From positions 62,001-126,000 of the forward strand of contig NZ_JFKC01000004.1 in assembly GCF_002115805.1 (NCBI RefSeq): 64,000 nt of DNA, read 5' to 3'. The stretch is from Marivita geojedonensis (GTDB taxonomy: Bacteria > Pseudomonadota > Alphaproteobacteria > Rhodobacterales > Rhodobacteraceae). The notes below the pieces were generated by a model. The model saw nothing but the letters and a program-made list of their open reading frames with translations, was not told where the DNA came from and made no database searches. Of the stretch, positions 25,608 to 34,736 are shown in pieces. Every line of letters starts with the position of its first letter. Position 1 is the first letter of the stretch. The translations under genes and the position numbers were made by a program.

Positions 25608-26753
25608 ATGCCATTGGAACACATATCTTCCACTCACCCCCTACTCCCACCCACCACGGAAGACCAAAAGGTCGACTGGCTCCGTCTCTTGCGCTCGCGC
25701 CGGGTGGGGATCAGCACGTTTTATCGGCTCATGGGCGATCACGGATCGGCCGCTGCCGCGCTCGAGCACCTGCCAGAAGTCGCCCGCGCCGCCGGTGTCG
25801 AAAACTACGAGGTCTGTCCCGAAGCCGTCATCCAGAATGAACTCAACCGGGTGCAGGCGGTTGGGGCGGTCCTGATCTGCCGGGGGGACAAGGACTATCC
25901 TCAGGCGTTGTTGGATCTTGACGACGCGCCACCGCTTCTTTGGGCCATCGGCACCACCGACATTCTCAACCAGCCGCAGATCGCGCTGGTTGGCGCACGC
26001 AATGCGTCCTCGCTCGGTGGGCGCATGGCCCGCGCGCTGGCCACCGGTCTGGGGGAGGCGGGCTTTGTCATCACGTCCGGTCTGGCCCGCGGTGTCGATA
26101 CCGCCGCGCATATGGCCGCGCTCGATACGGGAACGGTGGCTGTGCTCGGTGGCGGGGTCGACGTGCTGTATCCGGCCGAAAACGCCAGACTTGCGGAAGA
26201 CATCGCGTCCCGCGGGGGCGTCAGACTCAGCGAACAACCGATGGGTCTGCAGCCGCAGGCGCGGCATTTTCCCGCGCGCAACCGGATCATCTCCGGTCTG
26301 GCAAAGGCCGTTGTCGTGGTCGAGGCTGCCGCGAAATCCGGTTCTCTGATCACCGCACGCACCGCGCTCGATCAGGGAAGGGAGGTCATGGCGGTCCCGG
26401 GCCACCCGTTCGATGCTCGGGCCAGCGGGTGCAACATGTTGCTGCGGGATGGCGCGCGCCTGGTGCGCAGCGCCGAAGATGTGATCGAAGCCCTAACACC
26501 TCTTGTCCAGCCGGTGCCGAACCCGCAGCACGGGCAACAGGCTCCAACCGAAAATACTGCCCGTTCGTTGGCTGAGGTCGCACAGCTGCATCAGCAGATC
26601 CTCGATCGGCTGGGCCCGTCGCCGGTCGGAGAAGACCAGTTGATCCGGGATCTTGGCGCACCGTCGCGCGCCGTCTCTCCGGCCCTGACCGATCTTGAGC
26701 TCGAAGGTCGCATCAGCCGCCAGCCTGGCGGTCTGATTTCCCGTGTGGGTTGA
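25608..26753 (+). CDS. dprA: DNA-processing protein DprA
   Basis: This 381-residue protein loads RecA on single-stranded DNA during natural transformation. It has an N-terminal helical region, the Rossmann domain with ALVGARNASSLGGRMAR (about 126-142), SGLARGVDTAAH, VLGGGVDVLYPAEN and PARNRIISGL, and a C-terminal winged helix (LHQQILDRLGPSPVGEDQLI). The length is typical of alphaproteobacteria. It lies 125 bp after tldD and is followed by tandem hairpins. Confidence 0.95.
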   Translation: MPLEHISSTHPLLPPTTEDQKVDWLRLLRSRRVGISTFYRLMGDHGSAAAALEHLPEVARAAGVENYEVCPEAVIQNELNRVQAVGAVLICRGDKDYPQALLDLDDAPPLLWAIGTTDILNQPQIALVGARNASSLGGRMARALATGLGEAGFVITSGLARGVDTAAHMAALDTGTVAVLGGGVDVLYPAENARLAEDIASRGGVRLSEQPMGLQPQARHFPARNRIISGLAKAVVVVEAAAKSGSLITARTALDQGREVMAVPGHPFDARASGCNMLLRDGARLVRSAEDVIEALTPLVQPVPNPQHGQQAPTENTARSLAEVAQLHQQILDRLGPSPVGEDQLIRDLGAPSRAVSPALTDLELEGRISRQPGGLISRVG

Positions 26754-26763
26754 GCCTTCGGCA

Positions 26764-26805
26764 GCAAAAAGCCCGCGCTTTTTGCCCGTTTCCCTAAAGG
26801 GAAAC
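26764..26805. terminator. Two tandem perfect hairpins between dprA and topA
   Basis: Hairpin one is GCAAAAAGC-CCGC-GCTTTTTGC (26764-26785), 9 bp with a tetraloop; hairpin two follows 2 bp later as GTTTCCCT-AA-AGGGAAAC (26788-26805), 8 bp. They start 11 bp after the dprA stop. The first has a T run in its second arm and may terminate dprA transcription. Further on, TTGACA at 26864 is a consensus -35 for topA, but no good -10 was found at the right spacing. Confidence 0.6.
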
Positions 26806-26953
26806 GCCAGCCTCCGAACCATCGTATTCAGTTGGTCCCAACCGGGTCAGAGCGAGGCGCCAATTGACAATTCCCGCTTGCGTACCACCTCTAGCGCCGC
26901 CATATGCGGTACACCCAAGGCGGTCTTGGAACGGTAGGAGAGGTGGTCTTTTT

Positions 26954-29527
26954 ATGCCAGTTGTCGTTGTCGAATCCCCGGCAAAAGCCAAAACGATCAA
27001 TAAGTATCTGGGGTCTGACTACACAGTTCTGGCGTCCTACGGGCACGTGCGCGACCTGCCGCCGAAGGACGGCTCCGTGGACACCGAGAACGGCTTCGAC
27101 ATGAAGTGGGAGGTCGCGTCGGAGTCGCGCAAGCACGTCGCCGCCATCGCCGATGCGCTCAAATCCGATGATGCGATCATTCTCGCGACCGACCCTGATC
27201 GTGAGGGCGAGGCAATTTCCTGGCATCTGAAAGAAGCCCTGACCAAGCGCCGTGCGATCAAGAAGACCACCGATGTAAAACGTGTCACGTTCAACGCCAT
27301 CACCAAGGCCGCCGTCACGGAAGCCATGGCAAACCCGCGTGACATCGACGCGCCGCTGGTCGAGGCCTATCTGGCCCGCCGGGCGCTCGACTATCTCGTG
27401 GGGTTCAATCTGTCGCCTGTGCTCTGGCGCAAACTGCCCGGAGCGCGCAGCGCAGGACGGGTGCAGTCCGTGTGCCTGAGACTCATCGTCGAACGCGAAA
27501 TGGAGATCGAGGCGTTCAAACCCCGTGAATACTGGTCGGTCAAGGCGCTGCTGTCCACGCCGCGCGGTCAGGAATACGAGGCGCGCCTGACGGTTCTCGC
27601 AGGCAGGAAACTCGACCGCTACGACATCGAGAATGAAACGCAGGCCGAACTGGCGGTGCAGGCGATCACCAGCCGCGACCTGACCGTGCAGTCCGTTGAG
27701 GCAAAACCCGGCTCCCGCAACCCGTCGGCACCGTTCATGACCTCGACGCTTCAGCAGGAGGCCAGCCGCAAGTTCGGCATGGGCGCGCGTCAGACGATGA
27801 ATGCGGCGCAGCGGCTCTACGAGGCGGGGCACATCACCTATATGCGGACCGACGGGATCGACATGGCCCCGGAAGCCGTGGAACAGGCCCGCGCGGCGAT
27901 CAAGGATCGCTACGGGGCCGACTATGTTCCAAGCCAGCCGCGCCTGTACAAGAACAAGGCAAAGAACGCTCAGGAAGCGCACGAATGTATCCGCCCTACC
28001 GACATGTCGCGGGATGCGCAGTCGCTGAAACTGTCGGAGCCGGACCAGCGCAAGCTGTATGATCTGATCTGGAAGCGCACGCTGGCCTGTCAGATGGAAT
28101 CGGCCCGGCTGGAACGCACCACCGTGGATGTCGGAAGCGCCGATGGACAGGTCGTGCTGCGCGCCACCGGTCAGGTGGTGCTGTTCGACGGCTTCCTCCG
28201 TGTCTACGAAGAAGGCCGCGATGATGCCGTGGTCGATGACGACGACAAGCGCCTGCCGCAGATCATGCAGGGCGAAAAGGCCGAAAAGCGCTCGATCACG
28301 CCGGATCAGCACTTCACCCAACCGCCGCCGCGCTACACCGAGGCGACGCTGGTCAAGAAGATGGAAGAACTGGGTATCGGGCGTCCGTCGACCTATGCCA
28401 GCATCATCACCACGATCCAGGATCGCGAATATGTCCGCAAGGAACAGAACCGCCTGATTCCCGAAGACAAGGGCCGGATCGTCACGATCTTCCTGCTCAA
28501 CTTCTTCAAGCGCTACGTGGAATACGATTTCACTGCCGCGCTCGAGGACGAGCTTGACCACGTCAGTGCCGGGGAGGCCGATTACAAAGACCTGCTGAGC
28601 CGCTTCTGGCGCGATTTCTCGGCCGCGATTGCCGAAACCTCGGACCTGCGGATCACCGAAGTGCTCGACGTTCTGGACGAAGCGCTGGCCCCGCAGCTTT
28701 ATCCGCCACGAGACGATGGCAGCGACCCGCGTGTCTGTCCGAAATGCGGGCAGGGACGTCTGCATCTGAAGACCTCGCGCACTGGTGGGTTCGTGGGATG
28801 TGGCAACTACCCCGAATGTACCTACACGCGCCCCATCGCCGGCGAGGGGGCCGAAGGCGACGAACGTGTGCTGGGCGAACACGAGGGCGAGGAAGTCTGG
28901 CTCAAGTCCGGCCGCTTCGGGCCATATGTCCAGAAAGGTGAACCGACGCCGGAAAATAAGAAACCGCCGCGCGCCAGCCTGCCCAAGGCCAAGGGCGATT
29001 TCCTGCCGGGTTGGTCGCCGGACGACATGACGCTGGAAAAGGCGGTCACGCTTCTGACCCTGCCGCGCGTTGTCGGGATGCACCCCGACGGCGGCGAGGT
29101 GAAATCCAACCTTGGCCGCTTCGGCCCCTATATCATGCACCAGCTGCCTGATGAGGCGAAGCCCGTCTACGTGAACCTCAAGGAATTCCAGGACGTCTTC
29201 GAAATCGGCATGAACCGCGCGGTCGAGTTGCTGGCCGAGAAGCGGGCAAATCCGGGCCGTGGTCGCGGGGCTGCGGCCAAGCCGCTACGGGAACTCGGTG
29301 AGCACCCACAGGATGGCGGTATGATCGCCGTGATGGAAGGGCGCTACGGTCCGTACGTCAAATGGGAAAAGGTCAACGCCACCCTGCCCAAAGACGTCGA
29401 ACCCGACGCGGTGACCATGGACATGGCAGTTGCTCTGATCGCGGAAAAAGCCGCCAAGAAAGGCAGCAAGAAAAAGGCGCCCGCGAAAAAGACCGCCGCA
29501 AAGAAGAAGACGACAAAGAAATCCTGA
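26954..29527 (+). CDS. topA: DNA topoisomerase I
   Basis: This 857-residue type IA topoisomerase relaxes negative supercoils. The TOPRIM domain starts with VVVESPAKAKTINKYLG and has DPDREGE (80-86). The active-site tyrosine is Y296 in HITYMRTDG, where the common serine after TD is glycine. One four-cysteine zinc finger (CPKCGQGR...CGNYPEC) and topoisomerase C-terminal repeats follow, and the last 25 residues are a lysine/alanine tail that should bind DNA. The ATG at 26954 begins the family N-terminus; 30 extra upstream codons do not fit the family. Confidence 0.96.
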   Translation: MPVVVVESPAKAKTINKYLGSDYTVLASYGHVRDLPPKDGSVDTENGFDMKWEVASESRKHVAAIADALKSDDAIILATDPDREGEAISWHLKEALTKRRAIKKTTDVKRVTFNAITKAAVTEAMANPRDIDAPLVEAYLARRALDYLVGFNLSPVLWRKLPGARSAGRVQSVCLRLIVEREMEIEAFKPREYWSVKALLSTPRGQEYEARLTVLAGRKLDRYDIENETQAELAVQAITSRDLTVQSVEAKPGSRNPSAPFMTSTLQQEASRKFGMGARQTMNAAQRLYEAGHITYMRTDGIDMAPEAVEQARAAIKDRYGADYVPSQPRLYKNKAKNAQEAHECIRPTDMSRDAQSLKLSEPDQRKLYDLIWKRTLACQMESARLERTTVDVGSADGQVVLRATGQVVLFDGFLRVYEEGRDDAVVDDDDKRLPQIMQGEKAEKRSITPDQHFTQPPPRYTEATLVKKMEELGIGRPSTYASIITTIQDREYVRKEQNRLIPEDKGRIVTIFLLNFFKRYVEYDFTAALEDELDHVSAGEADYKDLLSRFWRDFSAAIAETSDLRITEVLDVLDEALAPQLYPPRDDGSDPRVCPKCGQGRLHLKTSRTGGFVGCGNYPECTYTRPIAGEGAEGDERVLGEHEGEEVWLKSGRFGPYVQKGEPTPENKKPPRASLPKAKGDFLPGWSPDDMTLEKAVTLLTLPRVVGMHPDGGEVKSNLGRFGPYIMHQLPDEAKPVYVNLKEFQDVFEIGMNRAVELLAEKRANPGRGRGAAAKPLRELGEHPQDGGMIAVMEGRYGPYVKWEKVNATLPKDVEPDAVTMDMAVALIAEKAAKKGSKKKAPAKKTAAKKKTTKKS

Positions 29528-29554
29528 TCCGTCAGGCAATTACAGGCGAAAAAA

Positions 29555-29589
29555 GTGTCAACAAAACGCGACATGCGCGAAGTTGACAC
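29555..29589. terminator. Nested palindrome downstream of topA
   Basis: An outer 8-bp stem GTGTCAAC/GTTGACAC (29555-29562 with 29582-29589) encloses an inner CGCG-ACATG-CGCG hairpin (29567-29579). AAAAAA precedes it and TCCTTTTGC follows, so it can serve as a topA terminator. The second outer arm also contains a consensus TTGACA. Confidence 0.5.
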
Positions 29590-29673
29590 ATCCTTTTGCT
29601 TACCTGCCTGCCGTTGACTTACCCCCTCTGACACGCCAAAACGGCGGTGCGTTGAACAGCGGGGGATTACCGA

Positions 29674-30378
29674 ATGAAAAAGGTCTATGGATCTGCAACC
29701 GAAGCGCTCGAAGGCGTCCTGTCCGATGGTATGCTGATCGCGGCCGGGGGCTTTGGCCTGAGCGGCATTCCCGAACTGCTGCTGGCGGCGATCCGGGACA
29801 GCGGTGTGAAGGACCTGACCTTTGCCTCGAACAATGCAGGCGTCGATGATTTCGGCATCGGCATCCTGCTTCAGACCCGCCAGGTCAAAAAGATGATCAG
29901 CTCCTATGTGGGCGAAAACGCAGAATTCATGCGTCAGTACCTCTCGGGTGAACTCGAACTCGAGTTCAATCCGCAGGGCACGCTGGCCGAGCGGATGCGC
30001 GCAGGTGGCGCCGGCATCCCTGGGTTCTACACAAAGACCGGCGTCGGCACCGTGATCGCGGAAGGCAAGGATCACCGCGACTTCAACGGCCAGACCTACA
30101 TCATGGAAGAGGGCATCTTCGCCGATCTGTCCATCGTCAAGGCATGGAAGGCCGATACGACCGGCAACGCCATTTTCCGCAAGACAGCCCGCAACTTCAA
30201 TCCGCCGGCGGCGATGTGCGGCAAGATCTGCATCATGGAAGTCGAGGAAATCGTCGAACCGGGTGAACTGGATCCCGATCACATTCACCTGCCGGGCATC
30301 TACGTGCACCGGATCATTCAGGGTGAGCACGAAAAGCGCATCGAACAGCGCACCACCCGCCCGCGCCCAGCGGCCTGA
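29674..30378 (+). CDS. scoA: Succinyl-CoA:3-ketoacid CoA-transferase subunit A
   Basis: This 234-residue alpha subunit moves CoA from succinyl-CoA to acetoacetate or similar 3-oxo acids, feeding ketone bodies and polyhydroxybutyrate breakdown into the TCA cycle. Signatures are IAAGGFGLSGIPE (CoA-binding loop), LTFASNNAGVDDFGIG and FNPQGTLAERMRAGGAGIPGF. GGGGGATTAC precedes the ATG. The B subunit gene follows, but only after a LOV sensor gene of 1071 bp that splits the usual A-B pair. Confidence 0.93.
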   Translation: MKKVYGSATEALEGVLSDGMLIAAGGFGLSGIPELLLAAIRDSGVKDLTFASNNAGVDDFGIGILLQTRQVKKMISSYVGENAEFMRQYLSGELELEFNPQGTLAERMRAGGAGIPGFYTKTGVGTVIAEGKDHRDFNGQTYIMEEGIFADLSIVKAWKADTTGNAIFRKTARNFNPPAAMCGKICIMEVEEIVEPGELDPDHIHLPGIYVHRIIQGEHEKRIEQRTTRPRPAA

Positions 30379-30402
30379 GTCAGGACAGCAACCGAAAACG
30401 CC

Positions 30403-31473
30403 GTGGAACGATTTGTTGAGAAACCAAAACTGACATCCGTTCTGGACGACAGCCAGGCGCTTGCCGGGTTTTCCCGTCTGAGCGTTGCCATGGTGATCAC
30501 CAATCCGAATTCCGACGACAATCCGATCGTCTACATCAACGACGCATTCGAACGGATCACCGGTTACCAGCGCTCAACTGTGATCGGGCGCAACTGCCGG
30601 TTCCTTCAGGGGCCAGAGACCGATCAGGAGTCGGTGCGCCAGATCCGGTCCGCCATCGAGGCCGGAGAGGATGTCACCGTCGATATCGTCAACTATCGCT
30701 CCACCGGTGAATCCTTCATGAACCGTCTGCTGATCGCACCGATCAATGGCGTCAATGGCAAACCGGTTTACTTCCTCGGAATTCAGAAAGAACTGCGCGA
30801 CGAGGAACTGGATCGGTCTCACGATGAAACACGCCTGCATCTCGACACGGTCTGTTCGCGCGTCAGCAAGGATCTCGGACTGATCGTCAGTTCGTTGGTG
30901 GATCGCGGCGAGGATGCAACGCCTGTCAACGAGGAAGACCGCCGCAAGCAGCTGCGGATGCTCGACGTGCTCCCGCGCCGTCTGGAATGTCTGCAATTCG
31001 TGTATGAAGAGATGAAACTCGCGGACGAACAGTGGAACCGCGATGGCGTCGACCTTGGCTCGCTCCTGTCACGCATCTCGCACACGATTGCGCATAACGA
31101 AGGGCGTCCCGGCGTGCGTTTCGTGTCGCTGGTTGAACCGCTCGAAGTGAATCTTGAAACCGCGATCCGCGTGGCGCTGATCACGTTCGAGCTTGTGTCC
31201 AACGCGTTTCAGCATGCGTTCGATGGGCTGGATCAGGGCTATCTGGAGCTGCGGGTGAACAGGCTGGCTGCGGGCGGATTGCGCATGACAATCGCCGATG
31301 ACGGCGTCGGGATCCCGGCAAAGAAAGCCTTTCCACCGCCGGATTCGGTTGGCGGCCGGTTGGTCTCCGCCCTGCTCGAAGGGCTCGACGCAACCATAAA
31401 TGTGGCGCGGGGCGCCGCCGGGACGGTCGTCATGATTGATGTGCCGGTCGGATTTACCGATTACAGGGAATAA
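30403..31473 (+). CDS. LOV-domain blue-light sensor with HATPase domain, histidine-kinase-like without clear phosphoacceptor
   Basis: This 356-residue protein starts with GTG, 24 bp after scoA. Residues about 25-130 form a LOV domain with all the key FMN residues: GRNCRFLQG with photoactive Cys65, the [13 protein letters not shown] asparagines and the IQKEL glutamine (Q128). Residues about 140-225 resemble the HisKA_2 dimerisation region ([18 protein letters not shown]). Where HisKA_2 kinases have H-R-V-K-N-N-L, this protein reads CSRVSKDLG, so the phosphoacceptor histidine is replaced. Residues 250-350 are an HATPase_c domain with N-box [11 protein letters not shown] (N267), G1 box ADDGVGIP and a [12 protein letters not shown] lid. 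No response regulator is adjacent. The protein could be a light-controlled ATP-binding switch or a kinase using another residue. Confidence 0.85.
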   Translation: MERFVEKPKLTSVLDDSQALAGFSRLSVAMVITNPNSDDNPIVYINDAFERITGYQRSTVIGRNCRFLQGPETDQESVRQIRSAIEAGEDVTVDIVNYRSTGESFMNRLLIAPINGVNGKPVYFLGIQKELRDEELDRSHDETRLHLDTVCSRVSKDLGLIVSSLVDRGEDATPVNEEDRRKQLRMLDVLPRRLECLQFVYEEMKLADEQWNRDGVDLGSLLSRISHTIAHNEGRPGVRFVSLVEPLEVNLETAIRVALITFELVSNAFQHAFDGLDQGYLELRVNRLAAGGLRMTIADDGVGIPAKKAFPPPDSVGGRLVSALLEGLDATINVARGAAGTVVMIDVPVGFTDYRE

Positions 31474-31517
31474 CGCCGCACATTGCGGATCAGAGGATAA
31501 ACGAGGGGAACACGAAC

Positions 31518-32144
31518 ATGGGTTGGGATCGCAATCAGATGGCCGAACGGGCGGCAAAAGAGCTTGAGGACGGCATGTATGTGAACCTCGGCATCGGTAT
31601 CCCGACGCTGGTGTCGAACTACATCCCCGAAGGCATGACCGTGACCCTGCAATCCGAGAACGGGATGCTCGGCATGGGGCCGTTTCCCTATGAGGGCGAT
31701 GAAGACCCTGACCTGATCAACGCCGGCAAGCAGACGATCACCGAACTGCCACACACCTCATACTTCGACAGCGCCACGAGCTTTGGCATGATCCGCGGCG
31801 GGAAGATTGCGATGGCGATCCTCGGTGCCATGGAAGTCGATGAAAAAGGCGATCTGGCAAACTGGATGATCCCCGGCAAGCTGGTCAAGGGCATGGGCGG
31901 CGCGATGGATCTCGTTGCGGGCGTCGGTCGTGTGGTTGTGGTCATGGACCACACCAACAAGCACGGCGAATCCAAGGTTCTCAAGGAATGTACGCTGCCG
32001 CTCACCGGTGCCGGTGTTGTGGACCGGATCATCACCAACCTCGGTGTGCTCGACGTGACCCACAAGGGACTGCACATCCAGGAACTCGCCCCCGGCGTCA
32101 CCCGCGAAGAGATGATCGCGGCGACCGAGGCGACGATTGTCTGA
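31518..32144 (+). CDS. scoB: Succinyl-CoA:3-ketoacid CoA-transferase subunit B
   Basis: This 208-residue beta subunit carries the catalytic glutamate in [12 protein letters not shown], which forms the covalent CoA thioester. Other signatures are [31 protein letters not shown] and [22 protein letters not shown] lies upstream of the ATG. It pairs with subunit A encoded 1.1 kb upstream. Confidence 0.94.
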   Translation: MGWDRNQMAERAAKELEDGMYVNLGIGIPTLVSNYIPEGMTVTLQSENGMLGMGPFPYEGDEDPDLINAGKQTITELPHTSYFDSATSFGMIRGGKIAMAILGAMEVDEKGDLANWMIPGKLVKGMGGAMDLVAGVGRVVVVMDHTNKHGESKVLKECTLPLTGAGVVDRIITNLGVLDVTHKGLHIQELAPGVTREEMIAATEATIV

Positions 32145-32427
32145 CCCCGAGATCGTTCGCGAACAGCAGGGTGCGAAAGGCCGCTATGTGCTCCGCCTGG
32201 GCGATGCCGAGGCGGAGCTGACCTATTCAGTGGCGTCCCCGACGCTCGTGATCGCGGATCACACCGGTGTGCCGGATGCTCTGCGGGGTACCGGCGCTGG
32301 CCTGAGACTGGTCCAGAGGCTGATTGCGGATGCCCGGGCCGAAGGCTTCAGGATCGTTCCGCTGTGCCCGTTCGTAAACGCGCAGCGCCGCAAACACCCC
32401 GAATGGTCGGACGCATTCAACGTCTAG
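32137..32427 (+). CDS. Small GNAT-type N-acetyltransferase
   Basis: This 96-residue protein of the short YjdJ/GCN5-related group has [22 protein letters not shown] (acetyl-CoA loop) and [18 protein letters not shown] at the end, both typical of this minimal family. It starts with TTG and overlaps scoB by 8 bp, so it is cotranslated. The substrate is unknown. Confidence 0.82.
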   Translation: MSDPEIVREQQGAKGRYVLRLGDAEAELTYSVASPTLVIADHTGVPDALRGTGAGLRLVQRLIADARAEGFRIVPLCPFVNAQRRKHPEWSDAFNV

Positions 32428-32486
32428 GGCGTGCGCGGAGCGTCAACGCATCACGCCGCGTCCTTCCGACGGTAACGGCCCTGTCC

Positions 32487-33029
32487 CTAAAGCCCTTCGA
32501 ACGCGCACAGCGCGTGCACGTCCATACCCATAGCTTCGAGTTTCTTGCGGCCACCCAGATCGGGAAGGTCGATGATGAACGCACAGCCGATCACCTCACC
32601 GCCAAGCCGCTCGATCAGTTTCAGCCCGGCTTCTGCCGTGCCGCCCGTGGCAAGAAGGTCATCGACCAGAAGGATCTTTTCACCCGGCTGGATCGCATCA
32701 TCGTGGATCTCCACGATCGCCTCGCCATATTCCAGCGTATATTCCTCGGAAATCACGGCACCCGGCAGTTTGCCTTTCTTGCGCACCGGAACAAACCCGA
32801 CTGACAGCTGATGCGCAATTGCGCCGCCAAGGATGAACCCGCGCGCTTCAAGCCCAACCACCTTGTCGAACCGCTCACCGGCATACGGGTGGAGCAACTG
32901 GTCGATGGCCATGCGGAACCCTCGCGCGTCGGCGAAGAGCGTTGTCACATCGCGGAACATGATCCCTTCGTGCGGGAAGTCTACGATGGTGCGGATGTAG
33001 TCTTTGACGGTCTTGGTGGTTTTGCTCAT
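32487..33029 (-). CDS. apt: Adenine phosphoribosyltransferase
   Basis: This 180-residue purine-salvage enzyme makes AMP from adenine and PRPP. The PRPP motif is [16 protein letters not shown], and the [25 protein letters not shown] segment is characteristic. It is convergent with the GNAT gene and begins a minus-strand run with the LysE-type exporter and mtnP upstream, so salvage of the adenine released by MtnP is a natural link. Confidence 0.96.
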   Translation of the reverse strand: MSKTTKTVKDYIRTIVDFPHEGIMFRDVTTLFADARGFRMAIDQLLHPYAGERFDKVVGLEARGFILGGAIAHQLSVGFVPVRKKGKLPGAVISEEYTLEYGEAIVEIHDDAIQPGEKILLVDDLLATGGTAEAGLKLIERLGGEVIGCAFIIDLPDLGGRKKLEAMGMDVHALCAFEGL

Positions 33030-33036
33030 GTCAATC

Positions 33037-33660
33037 TCAGCTTGTACGACGGGCCATGGCAGTCAGCGCGCCCATGGCAATAAGGGTAACGCCCCCGGCG
33101 CGGGTCAGTCCCCCGATCACGGAGGGCTTGCCGACCCAACTCCGCAGCCGGTCAGCGGCCAGCGCATAAGCGAAGGCGTTGAGGGCGGCAAGCGTCACGA
33201 AGGTGGCGATCAGGATCGCAAACTGCGGCAGGAGCGGGGCCTCGGCGGTGATGAACTGCGGAACGAAGGCGATGAAAAACGCGATGGATTTCGGGTTCAG
33301 CGCGGTCACCAGCGCTGCATGGGCAAAGACCGATTGCGCATTGATGTCGGGGTCTGTCTCGGGCAAGGCGGCACTCGGCGCGGCGCGCAACAGCTTGATC
33401 CCCAGCCACACGAGATAGATCGCGCCCACCCATTTCAGCACGGTGAACAGTGTGGCCGAGGCCAATACGAGCGCACCAAGACCCGCCAGCGACAGGCTCA
33501 TGGCAATGAAATCTCCCAGCGCGACACCACTGGCCGAGGCGATGGCGACACGCTGGCCCTGACTGAGCGCATAGGAGAGCACCAGCAGAACCGTCGGGCC
33601 GGGGATCATCAGCAAGGCGGTAGAGGCGGCAACAAAGGCCAGCCAGATATCGAAGCTCAT
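33037..33660 (-). CDS. LysE/RhtB family amino-acid exporter
   Basis: This 207-residue protein has about six membrane helices and the LysE signature [20 protein letters not shown] at the N-terminus and [17 protein letters not shown] in the middle. It probably exports an amino acid or derivative. The start MSFDIWLAF at 33660 is chosen because a longer frame would run into mtnP and has no family match. It sits between mtnP and apt, 13 and 7 bp apart. Confidence 0.9.
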   Translation of the reverse strand: MSFDIWLAFVAASTALLMIPGPTVLLVLSYALSQGQRVAIASASGVALGDFIAMSLSLAGLGALVLASATLFTVLKWVGAIYLVWLGIKLLRAAPSAALPETDPDINAQSVFAHAALVTALNPKSIAFFIAFVPQFITAEAPLLPQFAILIATFVTLAALNAFAYALAADRLRSWVGKPSVIGGLTRAGGVTLIAMGALTAMARRTS

Positions 33661-33673
33661 GCAGGACGTCCTT

Positions 33674-34561
33674 TCAGGTCTTCGGCCCAGAAAGCACGCG
33701 GCCCGCAACCGCGTCCAGCTTTTTGATCATCCCGGGGTCGCGCGCCTCGGGTGCCGTGATCAGTGCGTGCTCCAGCGCGGTGTCGCAGCCTTGCGAACAG
33801 GGCGCACGGTCGGTGCCGAGCAGCGCAGGCAGGTTGCGGATCATCGCCCGCGCGGCGTCCGCGTTCCCGGTCAGAACACGAATTATGTCTGTCACCTCGA
33901 CCGCGTCATGGCCCGGATGCCAGCAGTCGTAATCGGTGACCATCGCCACACTGGCGTAACACAACTCTGCCTCACGGGCGAGTTTCGCTTCGGGCATATT
34001 GGTCATCCCAATGACTGAACAGCCCCATTGGTCCCGATAGAGATTGGATTCCGCCAAGGTCGAGAACTGCGGCCCCTCCATCGCCAGATAGGTACCGCCC
34101 TCATGCACCGTCACACCTGCCTTGCGCGCCGCTTCGGCACAGGTCGCCCCCAATCCGCCGCACACCGGATGGGCCATCGACACATGTGCCACGCAACCGG
34201 AGCCAAAGAAGGACTTGGTGCGGGCAAAGGTGCGGTCGATGAATTGGTCCACGATGACAAAGTCGCCCGGAGCCATCTCCTCGCGGAACGACCCGCAGGC
34301 GCTTACGCTGATCACATCCGTGACGCCGAGCCGCTTCAGCGCGTCGATATTGGCCCGGTAGGGAACATCCGAAGGGCTGTGAACATGGCCGCGCCCGTGC
34401 CGGGGCAGGAACACGATCTCCAGCCCGTCCAGCACCCCACAGAACAGCGCATCCGAAGGCGCGCCCCACGGGGTCTCTACGCGCGTCCAGTCCGCGTCCG
34501 TCAACCCGTCTACGGCATAAAGCCCTGATCCGCCGATCACGCCAAGCTTACGCGGTGCCAT
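33674..34561 (-). CDS. mtnP: S-methyl-5'-thioadenosine phosphorylase
   Basis: This 295-residue enzyme splits methylthioadenosine with phosphate into adenine and methylthioribose-1-phosphate. Signatures are [56 protein letters not shown] and [15 protein letters not shown]. The start at 34561 is set by GGAGG six bases upstream; frame further upstream is not part of the family. The adenine product is substrate for the Apt enzyme encoded 0.6 kb downstream. Confidence 0.95.
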   Translation of the reverse strand: MAPRKLGVIGGSGLYAVDGLTDADWTRVETPWGAPSDALFCGVLDGLEIVFLPRHGRGHVHSPSDVPYRANIDALKRLGVTDVISVSACGSFREEMAPGDFVIVDQFIDRTFARTKSFFGSGCVAHVSMAHPVCGGLGATCAEAARKAGVTVHEGGTYLAMEGPQFSTLAESNLYRDQWGCSVIGMTNMPEAKLAREAELCYASVAMVTDYDCWHPGHDAVEVTDIIRVLTGNADAARAMIRNLPALLGTDRAPCSQGCDTALEHALITAPEARDPGMIKKLDAVAGRVLSGPKT

Positions 34562-34736
34562 ACCTGTCCTCCGTCCTGTCGTCCGGCACAGTCTTGCAGC
34601 CTGCGGGCGCTGCTTCAAGGCGCAGTCCACCCTGTTGCCTGCACGCAACGCATGGCGGCCTCCCGTGTCCTGCAATGGTCATTCCGGGCGGAACCGTCTA
34701 TCCGGCCCCTTTCACGCGAACAGGTTGGAACTCTCC

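Noticed and set aside
26891-29140. 749-codon open frame antisense to topA
   Set aside because: Arises from GC-rich third positions opposite a clear topoisomerase gene; its protein has no recognisable motif and a composition heavy in Arg, His and Gly.
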